16,129 nt of DNA from Chloroflexota bacterium (GCA_015478675.1 JADMIH010000085.1:1-16129), one strand, 5' to 3'. Shown: positions 6,738 through 14,478, numbered from the stretch's first letter. Notes: generated by a model from the sequence alone, not told the origin. Numbers and translations: made by a program.

Positions 6738-6957
6738 CTTCTCCTCTCTTTGATCACTGGGAAAGTATGTTCTACCTCAAAAGCGTCTTGTTCTCTTTTT
6801 TTCTCCTTGTCAGCAACCAGGAGAGGCCAGAGATGAGACTCAGGAGCATGACTCCCCCAAGAGCAACGAGACCGAGTTCAGGGCTGATCCAAAACGCTAC
6901 ACCCACTATCATGCCCATTGTGCCAACAGCCACTTTCTTGTCGAATGGAAGAGTCAT
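6738..6957 (-). repeat. diverged direct repeat, copy B (small membrane gene plus 3' flank)
   Basis: This is the partner of 4394-4615, in the same orientation about 2.3 kb away. Identity includes noncoding sequence beyond the stop codon. The two repeats bracket the SnoaL-like, Yip1-like, three-helix and 32-residue genes, so recombination between them could delete that block. Confidence 0.8.
6772..6957 (-). CDS. two-helix small membrane protein, copy B (hypothetical)
   Basis: This 61-residue paralogue of 4433-4615 shares MGMIVGVAFWISPE, LGGVMLLS and the basic tail LTRRKK. It has two hydrophobic helices with a short SPE turn, and by the positive-inside rule both ends are likely cytoplasmic. The ATG at 6957 has only a weak purine stretch upstream (GTGAGG). 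It starts 15 bp after the short OsmC-like gene at 6973-7218, so it is probably in the same transcript. Confidence 0.7.
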   Translation of the reverse strand: MTLPFDKKVAVGTMGMIVGVAFWISPELGLVALGGVMLLSLISGLSWLLTRRKKENKTLLR

Positions 6958-6972
6958 GCCTAGTTAGCCTCA

Positions 6973-7218
6973 CTACTTCTCTACGGGTATGGCTTGAGCA
7001 TCCCGAAGTCGCACCGGTGTCCCCCGCCTCAATGAGTTCGGAATCTCCGCTATACAATCGGTAGAGGTAATCAAGTCAAGCATCTCTGCTCCATTGAAGC
7101 CCAATCCCATGCCTCCCGCCTGCGTTTCGCGGTCGATCGTAAGCGTGCGATGCCCGGCCCATCCTACGGCGACACTGGCGTTCTGAATGGTTCGGATATG
7201 GATAGCGGTTTGTGCCAC
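6973..7218 (-). CDS. short OsmC-like protein, probably C-terminally truncated
   Basis: The start is a GTG at 7218, chosen because AGGAGG (7226-7231) is 7 bases upstream; the ATG at 7266 lacks this. The 81-residue product resembles the N-terminal half of an OsmC/Ohr-fold protein: a beta strand pair (ASVAVGWAGHRTLTIDRE), then GGMGLGFNGAEMLDL, which corresponds to the family's GG.G..P.ELLL block, followed by a helix where a catalytic Cys is expected (TSTDCIAEI, Cys near 55). OsmC proteins reduce organic peroxides with two cysteines and are about 130-140 residues. The second half with the other Cys is missing, so peroxidase activity is doubtful. It may be a decayed copy or a short family variant. 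Confidence 0.5.
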   Translation of the reverse strand: MAQTAIHIRTIQNASVAVGWAGHRTLTIDRETQAGGMGLGFNGAEMLDLITSTDCIAEIPNSLRRGTPVRLRDAQAIPVEK

Positions 7219-7323
7219 GAGACATCCTCCTCTCCGGCTGAACCTTATACCCTGTTGGAGATTCAATCCAACTCCTCCAGCGACTGCATCATTTCCTGGT
7301 GGGTTGCTTTTTCACGGATGGTC

Positions 7324-8148
7324 TTAGCGCCTGATCGCGATGGCTTCCAGGTACTCAGAAGGCACAGCGAGTGTCCCATCTTTTGCACGATTGTAACTCT
7401 CCAGGAGGCTGATCGCCTCACCCGAAAACTGCTCTTGTCTCGTCGCATCCAGGGTCTTGAGGGTTGTGACTATCGGGCCATAGTACGTTCCAAAATGATC
7501 CAACCAATGCGCGGCGGAGCGATAGCGGAAGATGAAATGCCGTTTCGTCGTCTGGAGCGATGCGATTCCATCACCAAAGAGTTCACGCAGTCGCTCCTCG
7601 GTTCCCCATAACGAAGCCGGTTGTAGTCCGGCAGGCGGGGGCACATATTTGCCGATGAGACGGAAGAGGTTACCAATAAACCCGCCTGGTGTCCAGTTCG
7701 CCAGGCCAATCTTCCCACCGGGGCGACAGACCCGCAGCAGCTCGCTCGCCGCTTTTTCCTGATGAGGCGTAAACATCACGCCGAGAGTTGACAACACGAT
7801 ATCAAAAGAGGCGTCGGCAAAGGGAATATTTTCCGCATCTCCCTCCTGGAAGGTGATGGGCAGGCGCTCGGCTTCAGCTCGTCTCTGCCCAACCTCAAGC
7901 AGTGCCGGGACATAGTCGATACCCGTCACTTCACAAAAGCGGCGAGCGGCTGCAATGGCGGTATTTCCACTTCCCGTTGCCACGTCAAGCACGGATTGAC
8001 CCGCATACGGGTCGGTAGCTTCACAAAGCTCCTCGCTAATGACAACCAGTGTCGCGCCAATGACTGAGTAATCTCCCGTTGACCAACTCTTTTGCTGACG
8101 TGCTTTGATCGCCTTCAAGTCAACGGATGGTGATTGATGGGATACCAT
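7324..8148 (-). CDS. class I SAM-dependent methyltransferase, UbiE/Methyltransf_11 type (cargo, third by position)
   Basis: This 274-residue protein has motif I VLDVATGSG at 53-61, acidic Asp78 in TGIDYV, GDAENIPF (103-110), FDIVLS (115-120) and CRPGGKIGLANWTPGG (141-156). The NW.P.G pattern is common in uncharacterised UbiE-like small-molecule methyltransferases. The ATG at 8148 follows AAGGAGA (8155-8161). It is the first gene of the - strand cargo run and is divergent from the STAND regulator, with a shared 174-bp control region. It is less similar to the other two cargo methyltransferases, which share an HxW-containing motif IV region absent here. The substrate is unknown. Confidence 0.9.
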   Translation of the reverse strand: MVSHQSPSVDLKAIKARQQKSWSTGDYSVIGATLVVISEELCEATDPYAGQSVLDVATGSGNTAIAAARRFCEVTGIDYVPALLEVGQRRAEAERLPITFQEGDAENIPFADASFDIVLSTLGVMFTPHQEKAASELLRVCRPGGKIGLANWTPGGFIGNLFRLIGKYVPPPAGLQPASLWGTEERLRELFGDGIASLQTTKRHFIFRYRSAAHWLDHFGTYYGPIVTTLKTLDATRQEQFSGEAISLLESYNRAKDGTLAVPSEYLEAIAIRR

Positions 8149-8196
8149 GGTTCTTCTCCTTTCGTCTTCCTAAGCATAAGGTACATGAGGGTGAAT

Positions 8197-8220
8197 GTCT
8201 CCATTCTTTCGAGTGGAGAC
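8197..8220. promoter_or_regulatory. inverted repeat in the divergent control region, candidate operator
   Basis: GTCTCCA (8197-8203) and TGGAGAC (8214-8220) are exact inverted 7-mers, with centres about 17 bases apart. They sit between the methyltransferase start at 8148 and the regulator start at 8323. The spacing suits a dimeric DNA-binding protein, possibly the regulator itself. Confidence 0.4.
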
Positions 8221-8322
8221 AAGCATGGAAAAAGCAGTGGACATGTCCTGCAAGATAGCGTAGAATAGTTGTGGTCAAGACATGGCCTTCAGAAGGCTCC
8301 TCATCATGCAGGGAACAAGCTC

Positions 8323-10740
8323 ATGAAAGGAAAAGCGAGGTCACTGGATCTCCTGAACGAACGCGAACAAGAGATTGTGCAGCGGCTGGCAAGCGGATTA
8401 TCCGATCAGCAGATTGCCGACGAACTCTTCTTGAGCTTGCATACCGTGAAGTGGTACAATCGCCAGATTTACAGCAAACTGGGGGTCAGAAGCCGGACGC
8501 AAGCGATCGCGTGCGTGAAAGACCTCGGGGTGCTCGAGAGCAGGGACTCGCCGTCGCCGCAAACAGCCTCCTGGATGGGGGGACTTCCCTATCCGCCCAA
8601 CCCGTTCTTTCTAGGCCGAGAAGAGGTGCTGGCCCGCCTGCGCCGCCAGTTGCAGGCGGCTCAGGCAAAGGCCTTCTCACAGCCACAGGCCATCAGCGGG
8701 CTGGGCGGAGTCGGCAAAACCCAGGTGGCCCTCGAATATGCCTACCGGTACGCCCGGGACTACCAGGCCGTCTTTTGGGTGCGAGCCGACAGCCGCGAGG
8801 CGCTGGTGTCCGGTCTCCAGGCGATCGCACGCGCGCTCTCGCTGCCCGAACGAGATGAACGGGATCAGAGCGCCATCGTGGAGGTGGTCAAGGGCTGGTT
8901 ACGCCAGCACACCGGCTGGCTCTTGATCCTGGATAACGCGGATGACCCGGCCCTTGTGCCGGAGTTCCTGCCGACTCCGCTGCGAGGGCACGTGCTGCTC
9001 ACGACGCGCGCCCAGGCCCTGGGCCGGCTGGCCGCGCGCATCGAGATCGAGCCGCTCGACCTGGACACGGCCCCCCTCCTACTCTTGCGGCGAGCCGGGC
9101 TGCTCGCCCTCGATGCTCCGCTCGCCCAGGCCGAGCCAACCGAGTGGCAGGAGGCGGTGCAGCTCGCCCAGGAACTGGGCGGCCTGCCCCTGGCGCTGGA
9201 CCAGGCAGGGGCCTATCTGGAAGAGACCGGGTGCGGCCTGCCGCAGTACCTGGAGCTGTATCGGCGTCATCGGACGGGCCTGCTGCGGCATCGTGGGGGA
9301 GTGGACCCGGACCATCCCGACCCGGTCGCCACCACCTGGTCGCTCTCCTTTGGCCTGGTAGAGAGCCGCAGTGCCCCCGCGGCCGATCTGCTGCGGCTGT
9401 GCGCCGTGCTGCATCCCGACGCCATTCCCGAGGAGCTCTTCCTGCAGGGAGCAGACCACCTGGGACCCGCGCTCGCCGGCCTGGAGAAGAATCCCCTGGC
9501 CTTCAACCAGGCGCTCTCTGTGATCGGGACCTACTCGTTGCTGCGGCGCAACGGCCGCGAGCACACGCTCTCGATGCACCGCCTGCTGCAGGCGGTGCTG
9601 GCCGATGCGATGAGCGAAGAGGAGCGCGAGCTGTGGAGCGAGCGAGCTATTGCCGCGCTCCAGGCGCTCTTTCCCGATATGATGCAGCACGGCTGGGAAC
9701 AGTGGGAACACTGCGGCCGCCTCTTGCCGCATGTGCTCAGCGTTGCGGCGAGCACCGCCCAAGAGGCGCACAGCCTGGACCTGGCCTCTGTGCTGACCAG
9801 GGCGGCAGACTACTTGAGCCAGCGTGCCCAATACGAGCAGGCCGAGCCGCTCTACCAGCGCGCCCTGTCCATGGCTGAAGAGGCGCTGGGGCATGACCAT
9901 CCCCGGGTGGCCTTCCCCCTTTCTGGGCTGGCCGATCTCTATCGCGAACAGGGCCGGTATGAGCAAGCCGAGCCACTCTACCGAAGAGCGCTGCACCTCT
10001 GGGAGCAGGAGCCTGCGGAAGTGCATCCCGAGCTTGCGGCTCTGCTCAACGACCTGGCCATCCTCTATGCTGAACAAGGCCAGTACCAGCAGGCCGAGCC
10101 GCTCTTGCAGCGGGCCCTGCACCTCGATGAGCAGATGTTCGGCCAGAAACATCGCAAGACCGCCACCCGCCTCAACAATCTGGCCGGTCTCTATCTGGAT
10201 CAAGGCAACCGAAAGCTCGCGGAGCCGCTCTTGCAGCGGGCCCTGCACCTCAGTGAGGAGATGTTGGGGCCGGAACATCCCGAGGTCGCCTTTCCTCTCA
10301 CCAACCTGGCCGACCTCTATCGCGAACAAGGCGACTACCAGCGAGCCGAGCCACTCTACCAGCGCGCGCTGCACCTCTGGGAGCAGGCGTTGGGGAGCTC
10401 CCACCCCCGGGTCGCCTTCCCCCTGGGCGGGCTGGCCGACCTCTACCTCGCACAGGGCCGCTACGGCGAGGCGGAGCCGCTCTACCAGCGCGCGCTCGCC
10501 ATTCGCTACCAGCAGCGAGGGACGCAGCATCTGGAAACGGCTGACAGTCTGCATGGGCTCGCGCGTCTGCACGAACGACGCAACCAGCCGGAGCAGGCCC
10601 TTGAACTCTATCAGCAGGCCCTGCGCATCCGCGAACAGTACCTGGGGCCAGAGCACTCCAAGACCCTGGAAACCCGCGCCTGCTACGCTCATCTCTTGCG
10701 CCTGTGTGGGCGCCTGGAGGAAGCCGCGGCCCTGGGCTAG
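8323..10740 (+). CDS. STAND regulator: N-terminal LuxR-type HTH, NB-ARC ATPase, C-terminal TPR array
   Basis: This 805-residue protein starts at ATG 8323, with a purine stretch AGGGAA just upstream; a TTG at 8269 is less likely. Residues about 8-64 form a LuxR/GerE helix-turn-helix (LNEREQEIVQRLASGLSDQQ...HTVKWYNRQIYSKLGVRSRTQ). Next is an NB-ARC ATPase: Walker A GLGGVGKT (126-133), Walker B LLILDNADD (200-208), LLTTRAQ, and GLPLAL (287-292). MHRLLQAVL closes the winged-helix part. Seven 42-residue kinesin-light-chain-type TPRs (about 494-787) end the protein. STAND proteins are usually held inactive with ADP and oligomerise on ligand binding by the repeat domain. It is divergent from the cargo run, which suggests it controls it. 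LuxR HTHs of LAL regulators are C-terminal, so this order is reversed. It appears more GC-rich than its neighbours. Confidence 0.93.
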   Translation: MKGKARSLDLLNEREQEIVQRLASGLSDQQIADELFLSLHTVKWYNRQIYSKLGVRSRTQAIACVKDLGVLESRDSPSPQTASWMGGLPYPPNPFFLGREEVLARLRRQLQAAQAKAFSQPQAISGLGGVGKTQVALEYAYRYARDYQAVFWVRADSREALVSGLQAIARALSLPERDERDQSAIVEVVKGWLRQHTGWLLILDNADDPALVPEFLPTPLRGHVLLTTRAQALGRLAARIEIEPLDLDTAPLLLLRRAGLLALDAPLAQAEPTEWQEAVQLAQELGGLPLALDQAGAYLEETGCGLPQYLELYRRHRTGLLRHRGGVDPDHPDPVATTWSLSFGLVESRSAPAADLLRLCAVLHPDAIPEELFLQGADHLGPALAGLEKNPLAFNQALSVIGTYSLLRRNGREHTLSMHRLLQAVLADAMSEEERELWSERAIAALQALFPDMMQHGWEQWEHCGRLLPHVLSVAASTAQEAHSLDLASVLTRAADYLSQRAQYEQAEPLYQRALSMAEEALGHDHPRVAFPLSGLADLYREQGRYEQAEPLYRRALHLWEQEPAEVHPELAALLNDLAILYAEQGQYQQAEPLLQRALHLDEQMFGQKHRKTATRLNNLAGLYLDQGNRKLAEPLLQRALHLSEEMLGPEHPEVAFPLTNLADLYREQGDYQRAEPLYQRALHLWEQALGSSHPRVAFPLGGLADLYLAQGRYGEAEPLYQRALAIRYQQRGTQHLETADSLHGLARLHERRNQPEQALELYQQALRIREQYLGPEHSKTLETRACYAHLLRLCGRLEEAAALG
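9802..10683 (+). repeat. seven tandem 126-bp coding repeats (TPR units)
   Basis: Each unit encodes 42 residues patterned LADLYREQGxYxxAEPLYQR then ALHLxEx...G..HP.VA. Units two to five share long near-identical DNA, for example GCCGAGCCGCTCTACCAGCG, so they could expand or contract by slippage or unequal exchange. Confidence 0.9.
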
Positions 10741-10847
10741 CTGGCCACGGCTTTGCGCTGGAAGTTCATATGTCAGGACTTTTCCAGTTCTTGCTGAGAG
10801 GTCTTCCCCGCCCATGAGGCATGAGTCATCCCAGATGCTGAAGCATG

Positions 10848-10923
10848 GCTCAGGTGAAGCGGGTTCATCTTGGCCTATTAGTCCATGAACAGAGGCGAGC
10901 GTGCCTGAAAACACCACCTGAGC
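10848..10923 (+). other. candidate structured RNA or multi-stem inverted repeat
   Basis: The 10741-11029 gap holds nested inverted repeats. GCTCAGGTG (10848-10856) pairs exactly with CACCTGAGC (10915-10923). Inside these, GTTCAT (10863-10868) pairs with ATGAAC (10885-10890), and AGGC/GCCT (about 10893-10906) forms a short third stem. Drawn together they make a three-way junction. It is followed about 100 bases later by a strong ribosome site and ORF at 11030. No known riboswitch class is recognised, and chance is possible. The rest of this gap shows no supportable gene. Confidence 0.3.
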
Positions 10924-11029
10924 GGTAGCCAGCCGGGAAAGTGTGATTGCCTGCCCTCCCCAGCAACAACGTTTCTCAATCCAGAGGTCGGCATTGTTTC
11001 AAGGGAGCCGAACCCAAAGGAGGTATCAG

Positions 11030-11167
11030 ATGAAAGACCGACCTGAATTCGCCTTGGTTCTGGGGAGATTCTTTTGCTCTTCCGAGAGGCGCTTCTTTAT
11101 GCGGACAGTTCTTCCTCAATCCTCATTCGTTCAGAGAGATCCAAGCGGAACAGGCCATACGGGGTGA
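11030..11167 (+). CDS. SD-led short ORF running into the tnpA 3' end, possibly a truncated gene start
   Basis: AAAGGAGGT (11016-11024) is a near-perfect ribosome site 5 bases before ATG 11030. The frame codes 45 residues beginning [18 protein letters not shown]. Its last 71 bases are antisense to the end of tnpA (11097 onward), and the sequence there looks like random out-of-frame translation. The likely reading is that a cargo gene's 5' end was fused to the transposase module and lost its remainder, near 11090. No family is recognised from the first 20 or so residues. Confidence 0.3.
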   Translation: MKDRPEFALVLGRFFCSSERRFFMRTVLPQSSFVQRDPSGTGHTG

Positions 11168-14096
11168 CATGACTATAGATCAGCGGCGTGAGCGCTCGCA
11201 GATCCTCCTTCTTCATCCGCTGGAACTGCTGCGGTTCAGCGAGCACGCGCTGAATCAGCAAGGTATTCACGTAGACCAGGCAAATTTGCAGGAGGTGCAA
11301 GGATAAGGCAGCGACTTCTTGCTCGTCGAGACGATTGGTCGCAAAATCCCCACTGTGCCCGTAAAAGATGAAGCTATTGGCAGAGTTCCAGTTTTCAATC
11401 ACATTGAGGCCTTCGTGAATCTCCCGGCGCAGGGCTTCTGATTGTAAGTAGTGACAGAGGAAAATGGTTTTGATGGCCCGGCCGAGCTCGGCAAAGGCCC
11501 GGTACGTGGGATGTTGCAACTCTGTTTGCGTAAAACGGCGTAAGATCGCCTCCGTCTCAGCAGTTCCGAGTCGCAGGGCGGTGGCGTATTTGATCATCTG
11601 GTCGTACTGCTCTTTAATCAGATCCCAGTCGATGGGACGCGTGAGAATGGGCTGAAGATTGGGATAGGCGTCAGGCTCCCCGCTCACGGGACGGGCGAGC
11701 TTCTGGGCATAGATGTTTTTGAGGCGAGGCATGAGTTGGAAGCCCAACAGATGACAGAATCCGAAGGCCACCTCGTTCTGCCCGTGGGTATCCACAAACT
11801 GCTTTTCGACCTTCATCTGGGTACAATGCCGCAGCACGCCTTTGATCATCGCCGCCACCTCGGAAGACGAACAGGTTTTGAGCTGGGAGTAGATACAGGT
11901 GGCATGCTTTTCGACGTGCCAGTAAATCATCACCCCTTTGCCCCCATACCGTAAGTGCCACTCGGTCATCAAGTTTTGGTCCCAGGCCCCGAACTGCGTG
12001 GAGTCCGAGGCGCAGGTGGTCGTGCCTTCTCCCCAGATGTGGGGCTGGCGCACCTGGAAAATGGCGTTGGCCACATCGATAATCGCAGCCCGCAAATGCT
12101 CCTGGTGGATGTAGCGGCGACGGGTGTAGATCAGCTCGTTGTAGCTTTGCCCATGCTCCCCCTGACTGATGCGCTTGAGTCCCGTATTGGTGCCCATCCC
12201 ATAGAAACATAACAGCAAGCGTTTTTGCAAGACCTCCCGATCAAGTACCTCGCGAGAAGCGGGGCTTTTGAAGTGCTGGGTGAAGCCGATGCGCAGCTCT
12301 GCCTCCTTGAGAATATCCAGCAGCGAGGTCACGCCCCAGCGTTTGCTGATTTCGGCTTTGAGCTTGCGCAGGTGGTGCGGCTCGGGTTGCGCTATGAGCG
12401 GCGTCAGGCTGATCCAGCCGCCCTTTTTGTTGAGGAGGCGCACCTGGGAGGACAGTTTCGGCACGGCCTGGTCAAACGACGTCAGCGCCTCGATCATCTG
12501 TTGGCGCAGGGTGGTGATAAACTCCTCGGCCTTTTCAGGTTGCTCTAACGCCTGGTAGTACTCCGTGCGCTTGTCGTCGAAGTCCTTGGGCAAGTCATCA
12601 TCGGGGTTGCGGTATTTGTTAGCCCCAACGACCCATAACTCACGACAGCGCAGCTTCTCCTGGAGCGCATCGAGCACACAGAGTTCGTAGTTGACACGCT
12701 TAATGCGCTGCTCCCCCTCCTTATCTTTTTCCAGCACCAGGTCGCGCCACATCGGACGGACGACCCCGGCAATGGGGACCGTTTCGTCAACCGGATAATA
12801 GACGCTGGGAGTTCCCGCGTAGCGTTTGACCAGGACAAGCGCGTCTGCGACAGGGCGGTGCGCCGTGTTGTTGGAACGCACATCGAGCATGTTGACTAAA
12901 ATCGGCACCATACGCCGATAATGATCGCGGTAGGAGGCGCGCATGCGCTGGTAGACCTGCTCATGATACTCTCCCTTCGCCTGGTACTCTTTGAGAACGG
13001 CTTTGCATTTCTCCTCGCTCATGACCGGAAAAATGCCTGCCCGAATGGTCTTCTCTGGCCCCGCCAGTGCTGCTTCGGCGACTTGACGGAGCAGCCGCTG
13101 CTTGCCCTCCACGGTTTGGATCTCATCAAGATACTGCTTCTTGACGTGCTTTTCGGCCTTGGCCCCAATGCGGCGGATGACCAGCAGCAGGAGATCGACC
13201 AGGCTATCGGTCACTTCTCCCGTCCGCTGCTGGCAAAAGGCCGCCAGCAGCGTGTAACGTGTCGCATCAGGATGGCGGCGCAGTTCGTAGAGCGTTTCCG
13301 TGGCAGCCCGTTCTCGATAGAGCGTGATCACTTTGGGGGAGACCTTTTCAAAGAGATCGGCAGGAAGAGCTAACTGCAAGAGCACGCGCACCTTGTCGAT
13401 TTCGTGCAGCACGCTTTCCAAACCAACCGCTCCGGGGCTGGTTTTTAAGTCCGGCCAGGTGATGGGAGTCCGCCGCGCCTCCACCGCTGTGAGTGGCGGC
13501 TCATCATCCTGGGCCTGTTCTTCCTCTTCGGCAACGGCGACGCTGCGCGCCAGCAAGTCATCGAGCAGTGTGCAGGTTGACGGAGGAAGACGCTGCATGG
13601 TCTCAGCAAAGAGCTGCTGCTCATAGGTGTGACAGCCGGAGCGAATCAGCCGTTCGAGGCGGTCGGTCGTGGGTGGCTCGATCTTGCGTTCGCGAAAGCG
13701 TGTGGTCACTACCACCTTGAGATGCTCCAGGTTTTGATCACCAGCAAGGATGTGTGTAATGAGCCAACTCGTCATCTCCTCCGTATCGAGGTTGGTGGCC
13801 TCCCGAAACGCGAGATGCTCTCGAATCTGTGTCCGGTGCCCTTTCACCGTGCGTCCCTCCCAGTCATACTGGGCATACAAGGCCGCATCGAGCTTGAGTT
13901 GGTGAGCAACATAGTCCACCACAGATCGGGCAATGTCGTGCTTGGCGGGAGGGAAACGCCCCTCATATTGGAAGCATTTGAGTAAGAGCGCACAGCCAAG
14001 GCGGGTCGGGCCCGTCTTATTGGCAAGGAATTCCAGATCGTCTTCAACCAGGGTAAAGTGTTCAATCAGTTCTTCGATGTCCCATTGGCGTTTCAT
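11097..14096 (-). CDS. tnpA: Tn3-family DDE transposase TnpA
   Basis: This is a 999-residue transposase that binds the 58-bp ends and drives replicative transposition through a cointegrate. The start at 14096 gives [20 protein letters not shown], matching the usual Tn3-family N-terminus; an in-frame ATG six codons upstream (14114) is also possible, and neither has a strong ribosome site. Catalytic residues fall in order: Asp698 in CASDSTQFG, Asp769 in [12 protein letters not shown], and Glu901 in [12 protein letters not shown]. Supporting family blocks are [20 protein letters not shown] near the N-terminus, [12 protein letters not shown] before the first Asp, and [14 protein letters not shown] near the end. 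Length is standard (about 960-1000), so it looks intact. It faces inward from the right end. The 210 bp between its start and the right core site should hold its promoter, but no clear -35/-10 pair was seen. Confidence 0.97.
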   Translation of the reverse strand: MKRQWDIEELIEHFTLVEDDLEFLANKTGPTRLGCALLLKCFQYEGRFPPAKHDIARSVVDYVAHQLKLDAALYAQYDWEGRTVKGHRTQIREHLAFREATNLDTEEMTSWLITHILAGDQNLEHLKVVVTTRFRERKIEPPTTDRLERLIRSGCHTYEQQLFAETMQRLPPSTCTLLDDLLARSVAVAEEEEQAQDDEPPLTAVEARRTPITWPDLKTSPGAVGLESVLHEIDKVRVLLQLALPADLFEKVSPKVITLYRERAATETLYELRRHPDATRYTLLAAFCQQRTGEVTDSLVDLLLLVIRRIGAKAEKHVKKQYLDEIQTVEGKQRLLRQVAEAALAGPEKTIRAGIFPVMSEEKCKAVLKEYQAKGEYHEQVYQRMRASYRDHYRRMVPILVNMLDVRSNNTAHRPVADALVLVKRYAGTPSVYYPVDETVPIAGVVRPMWRDLVLEKDKEGEQRIKRVNYELCVLDALQEKLRCRELWVVGANKYRNPDDDLPKDFDDKRTEYYQALEQPEKAEEFITTLRQQMIEALTSFDQAVPKLSSQVRLLNKKGGWISLTPLIAQPEPHHLRKLKAEISKRWGVTSLLDILKEAELRIGFTQHFKSPASREVLDREVLQKRLLLCFYGMGTNTGLKRISQGEHGQSYNELIYTRRRYIHQEHLRAAIIDVANAIFQVRQPHIWGEGTTTCASDSTQFGAWDQNLMTEWHLRYGGKGVMIYWHVEKHATCIYSQLKTCSSSEVAAMIKGVLRHCTQMKVEKQFVDTHGQNEVAFGFCHLLGFQLMPRLKNIYAQKLARPVSGEPDAYPNLQPILTRPIDWDLIKEQYDQMIKYATALRLGTAETEAILRRFTQTELQHPTYRAFAELGRAIKTIFLCHYLQSEALRREIHEGLNVIENWNSANSFIFYGHSGDFATNRLDEQEVAALSLHLLQICLVYVNTLLIQRVLAEPQQFQRMKKEDLRALTPLIYSHVTPYGLFRLDLSERMRIEEELSA

Positions 14097-14306
14097 TGGC
14101 CTTCGTCTCTCCATTTCTTCTAATAAGGAAGGACTGGCAGCAAAGACAGGACTGGCGTCATCTTTTATCTGTCGAGGTGCGCTTTCTCATGTCCTGCTTA
14201 CTCTATCCACAGCAAACGCGAACGAGCATCGAGAAACGGGGAGAAAGGACTTTTATGCTAGTGATTCGTGAAGAAATACCCTGTTATGAAGAGAAGTAGG
14301 GAAGTG

Positions 14307-14354
14307 AACTGGCAGCAGAAAGCACCTTCTGCCGCCAGTTTTCTGCTGCGAGCC
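14307..14354 (-). other. right recombinase-type core array, mirrored copy of the left site
   Basis: Reading inward from the right tip there is box A' (14341-14354), box B' (14327-14340), a 6-bp spacer (14321-14326) and inverted box C' (14307-14320). Arms AACTGGCAGCAGAA and, reversed, AACTGGCGGCAGAA differ at one base. The array begins and ends at exactly the same distance from its transposon tip as the left array (172 bp in total). The spacer reads GGTGCT inward against GACGTC at the left, so productive recombination between the two is doubtful. A role in binding TnpI near the end, as reported for Tn5401, is plausible. Confidence 0.75.
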
Positions 14355-14420
14355 AGTCTACCAGCAAGGTGGGGAAAATGCAAGTGGGAAGCGCTTTAAG
14401 CGATATTTGCTCCTGAACGA

Positions 14421-14478
14421 GTTGGAAGCAACCGGGCGGCTACTTTGCACTTCATGTCAGCTTCGCGCATATCACCCC
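14421..14478 (-). repeat. right terminal inverted repeat (IRR, 58 bp)
   Basis: The reverse complement starts GGGGTGATATGCGCGAAGCT and differs from the left repeat at only two of 58 positions. Beyond 58 bp the two ends diverge for about 40 bp, then become similar again through the recombinase-type boxes. Confidence 0.95.

Larger units (their letters stand above)
899..14478. mobile_element. complete Tn3-family transposon, 13,580 bp, TnpA plus TnpI-type recombinase, with cargo
   Basis: Four observations define this element. It has 58-bp terminal inverted repeats (56/58 identical), an exact 5-bp target duplication, a full-length DDE transposase of the Tn3 family, and a tyrosine recombinase beside a palindromic resolution-type site. 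Removing it rebuilds the split ComA-like gene exactly. Tn3-family elements transpose replicatively through a cointegrate, which the recombinase then resolves. The TnpI/TnpA pairing resembles Tn4430 and Tn5401. Unlike most members, here the two enzymes lie at opposite ends, both facing inward, with about 9 kb of cargo between them. The cargo holds three methyltransferases, a SnoaL-like protein, a short OsmC-like protein, several small membrane proteins and a STAND regulator. No resistance gene of a known class is visible. Confidence 0.95.

Noticed and set aside
9802..10683. CRISPR-like regular repeats
   Set aside because: The 126-bp periodicity is fully coding, matches 42-residue TPR units, and has no unique spacers between short identical repeats.
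9079..10917. 612-codon open frame on the - strand opposite the TPR region
   Set aside because: It is the antisense shadow of the repetitive GC-rich TPR gene. It has no ribosome site or recognisable fold and lies opposite a strongly supported coding region.
14255..14299. 14-codon + strand ORF (MLVIREEIPCYEEK) with AGAAAGGA upstream, between tnpA and the right core array
   Set aside because: Too short to support. It may be a remnant or a chance frame in the tnpA promoter region.
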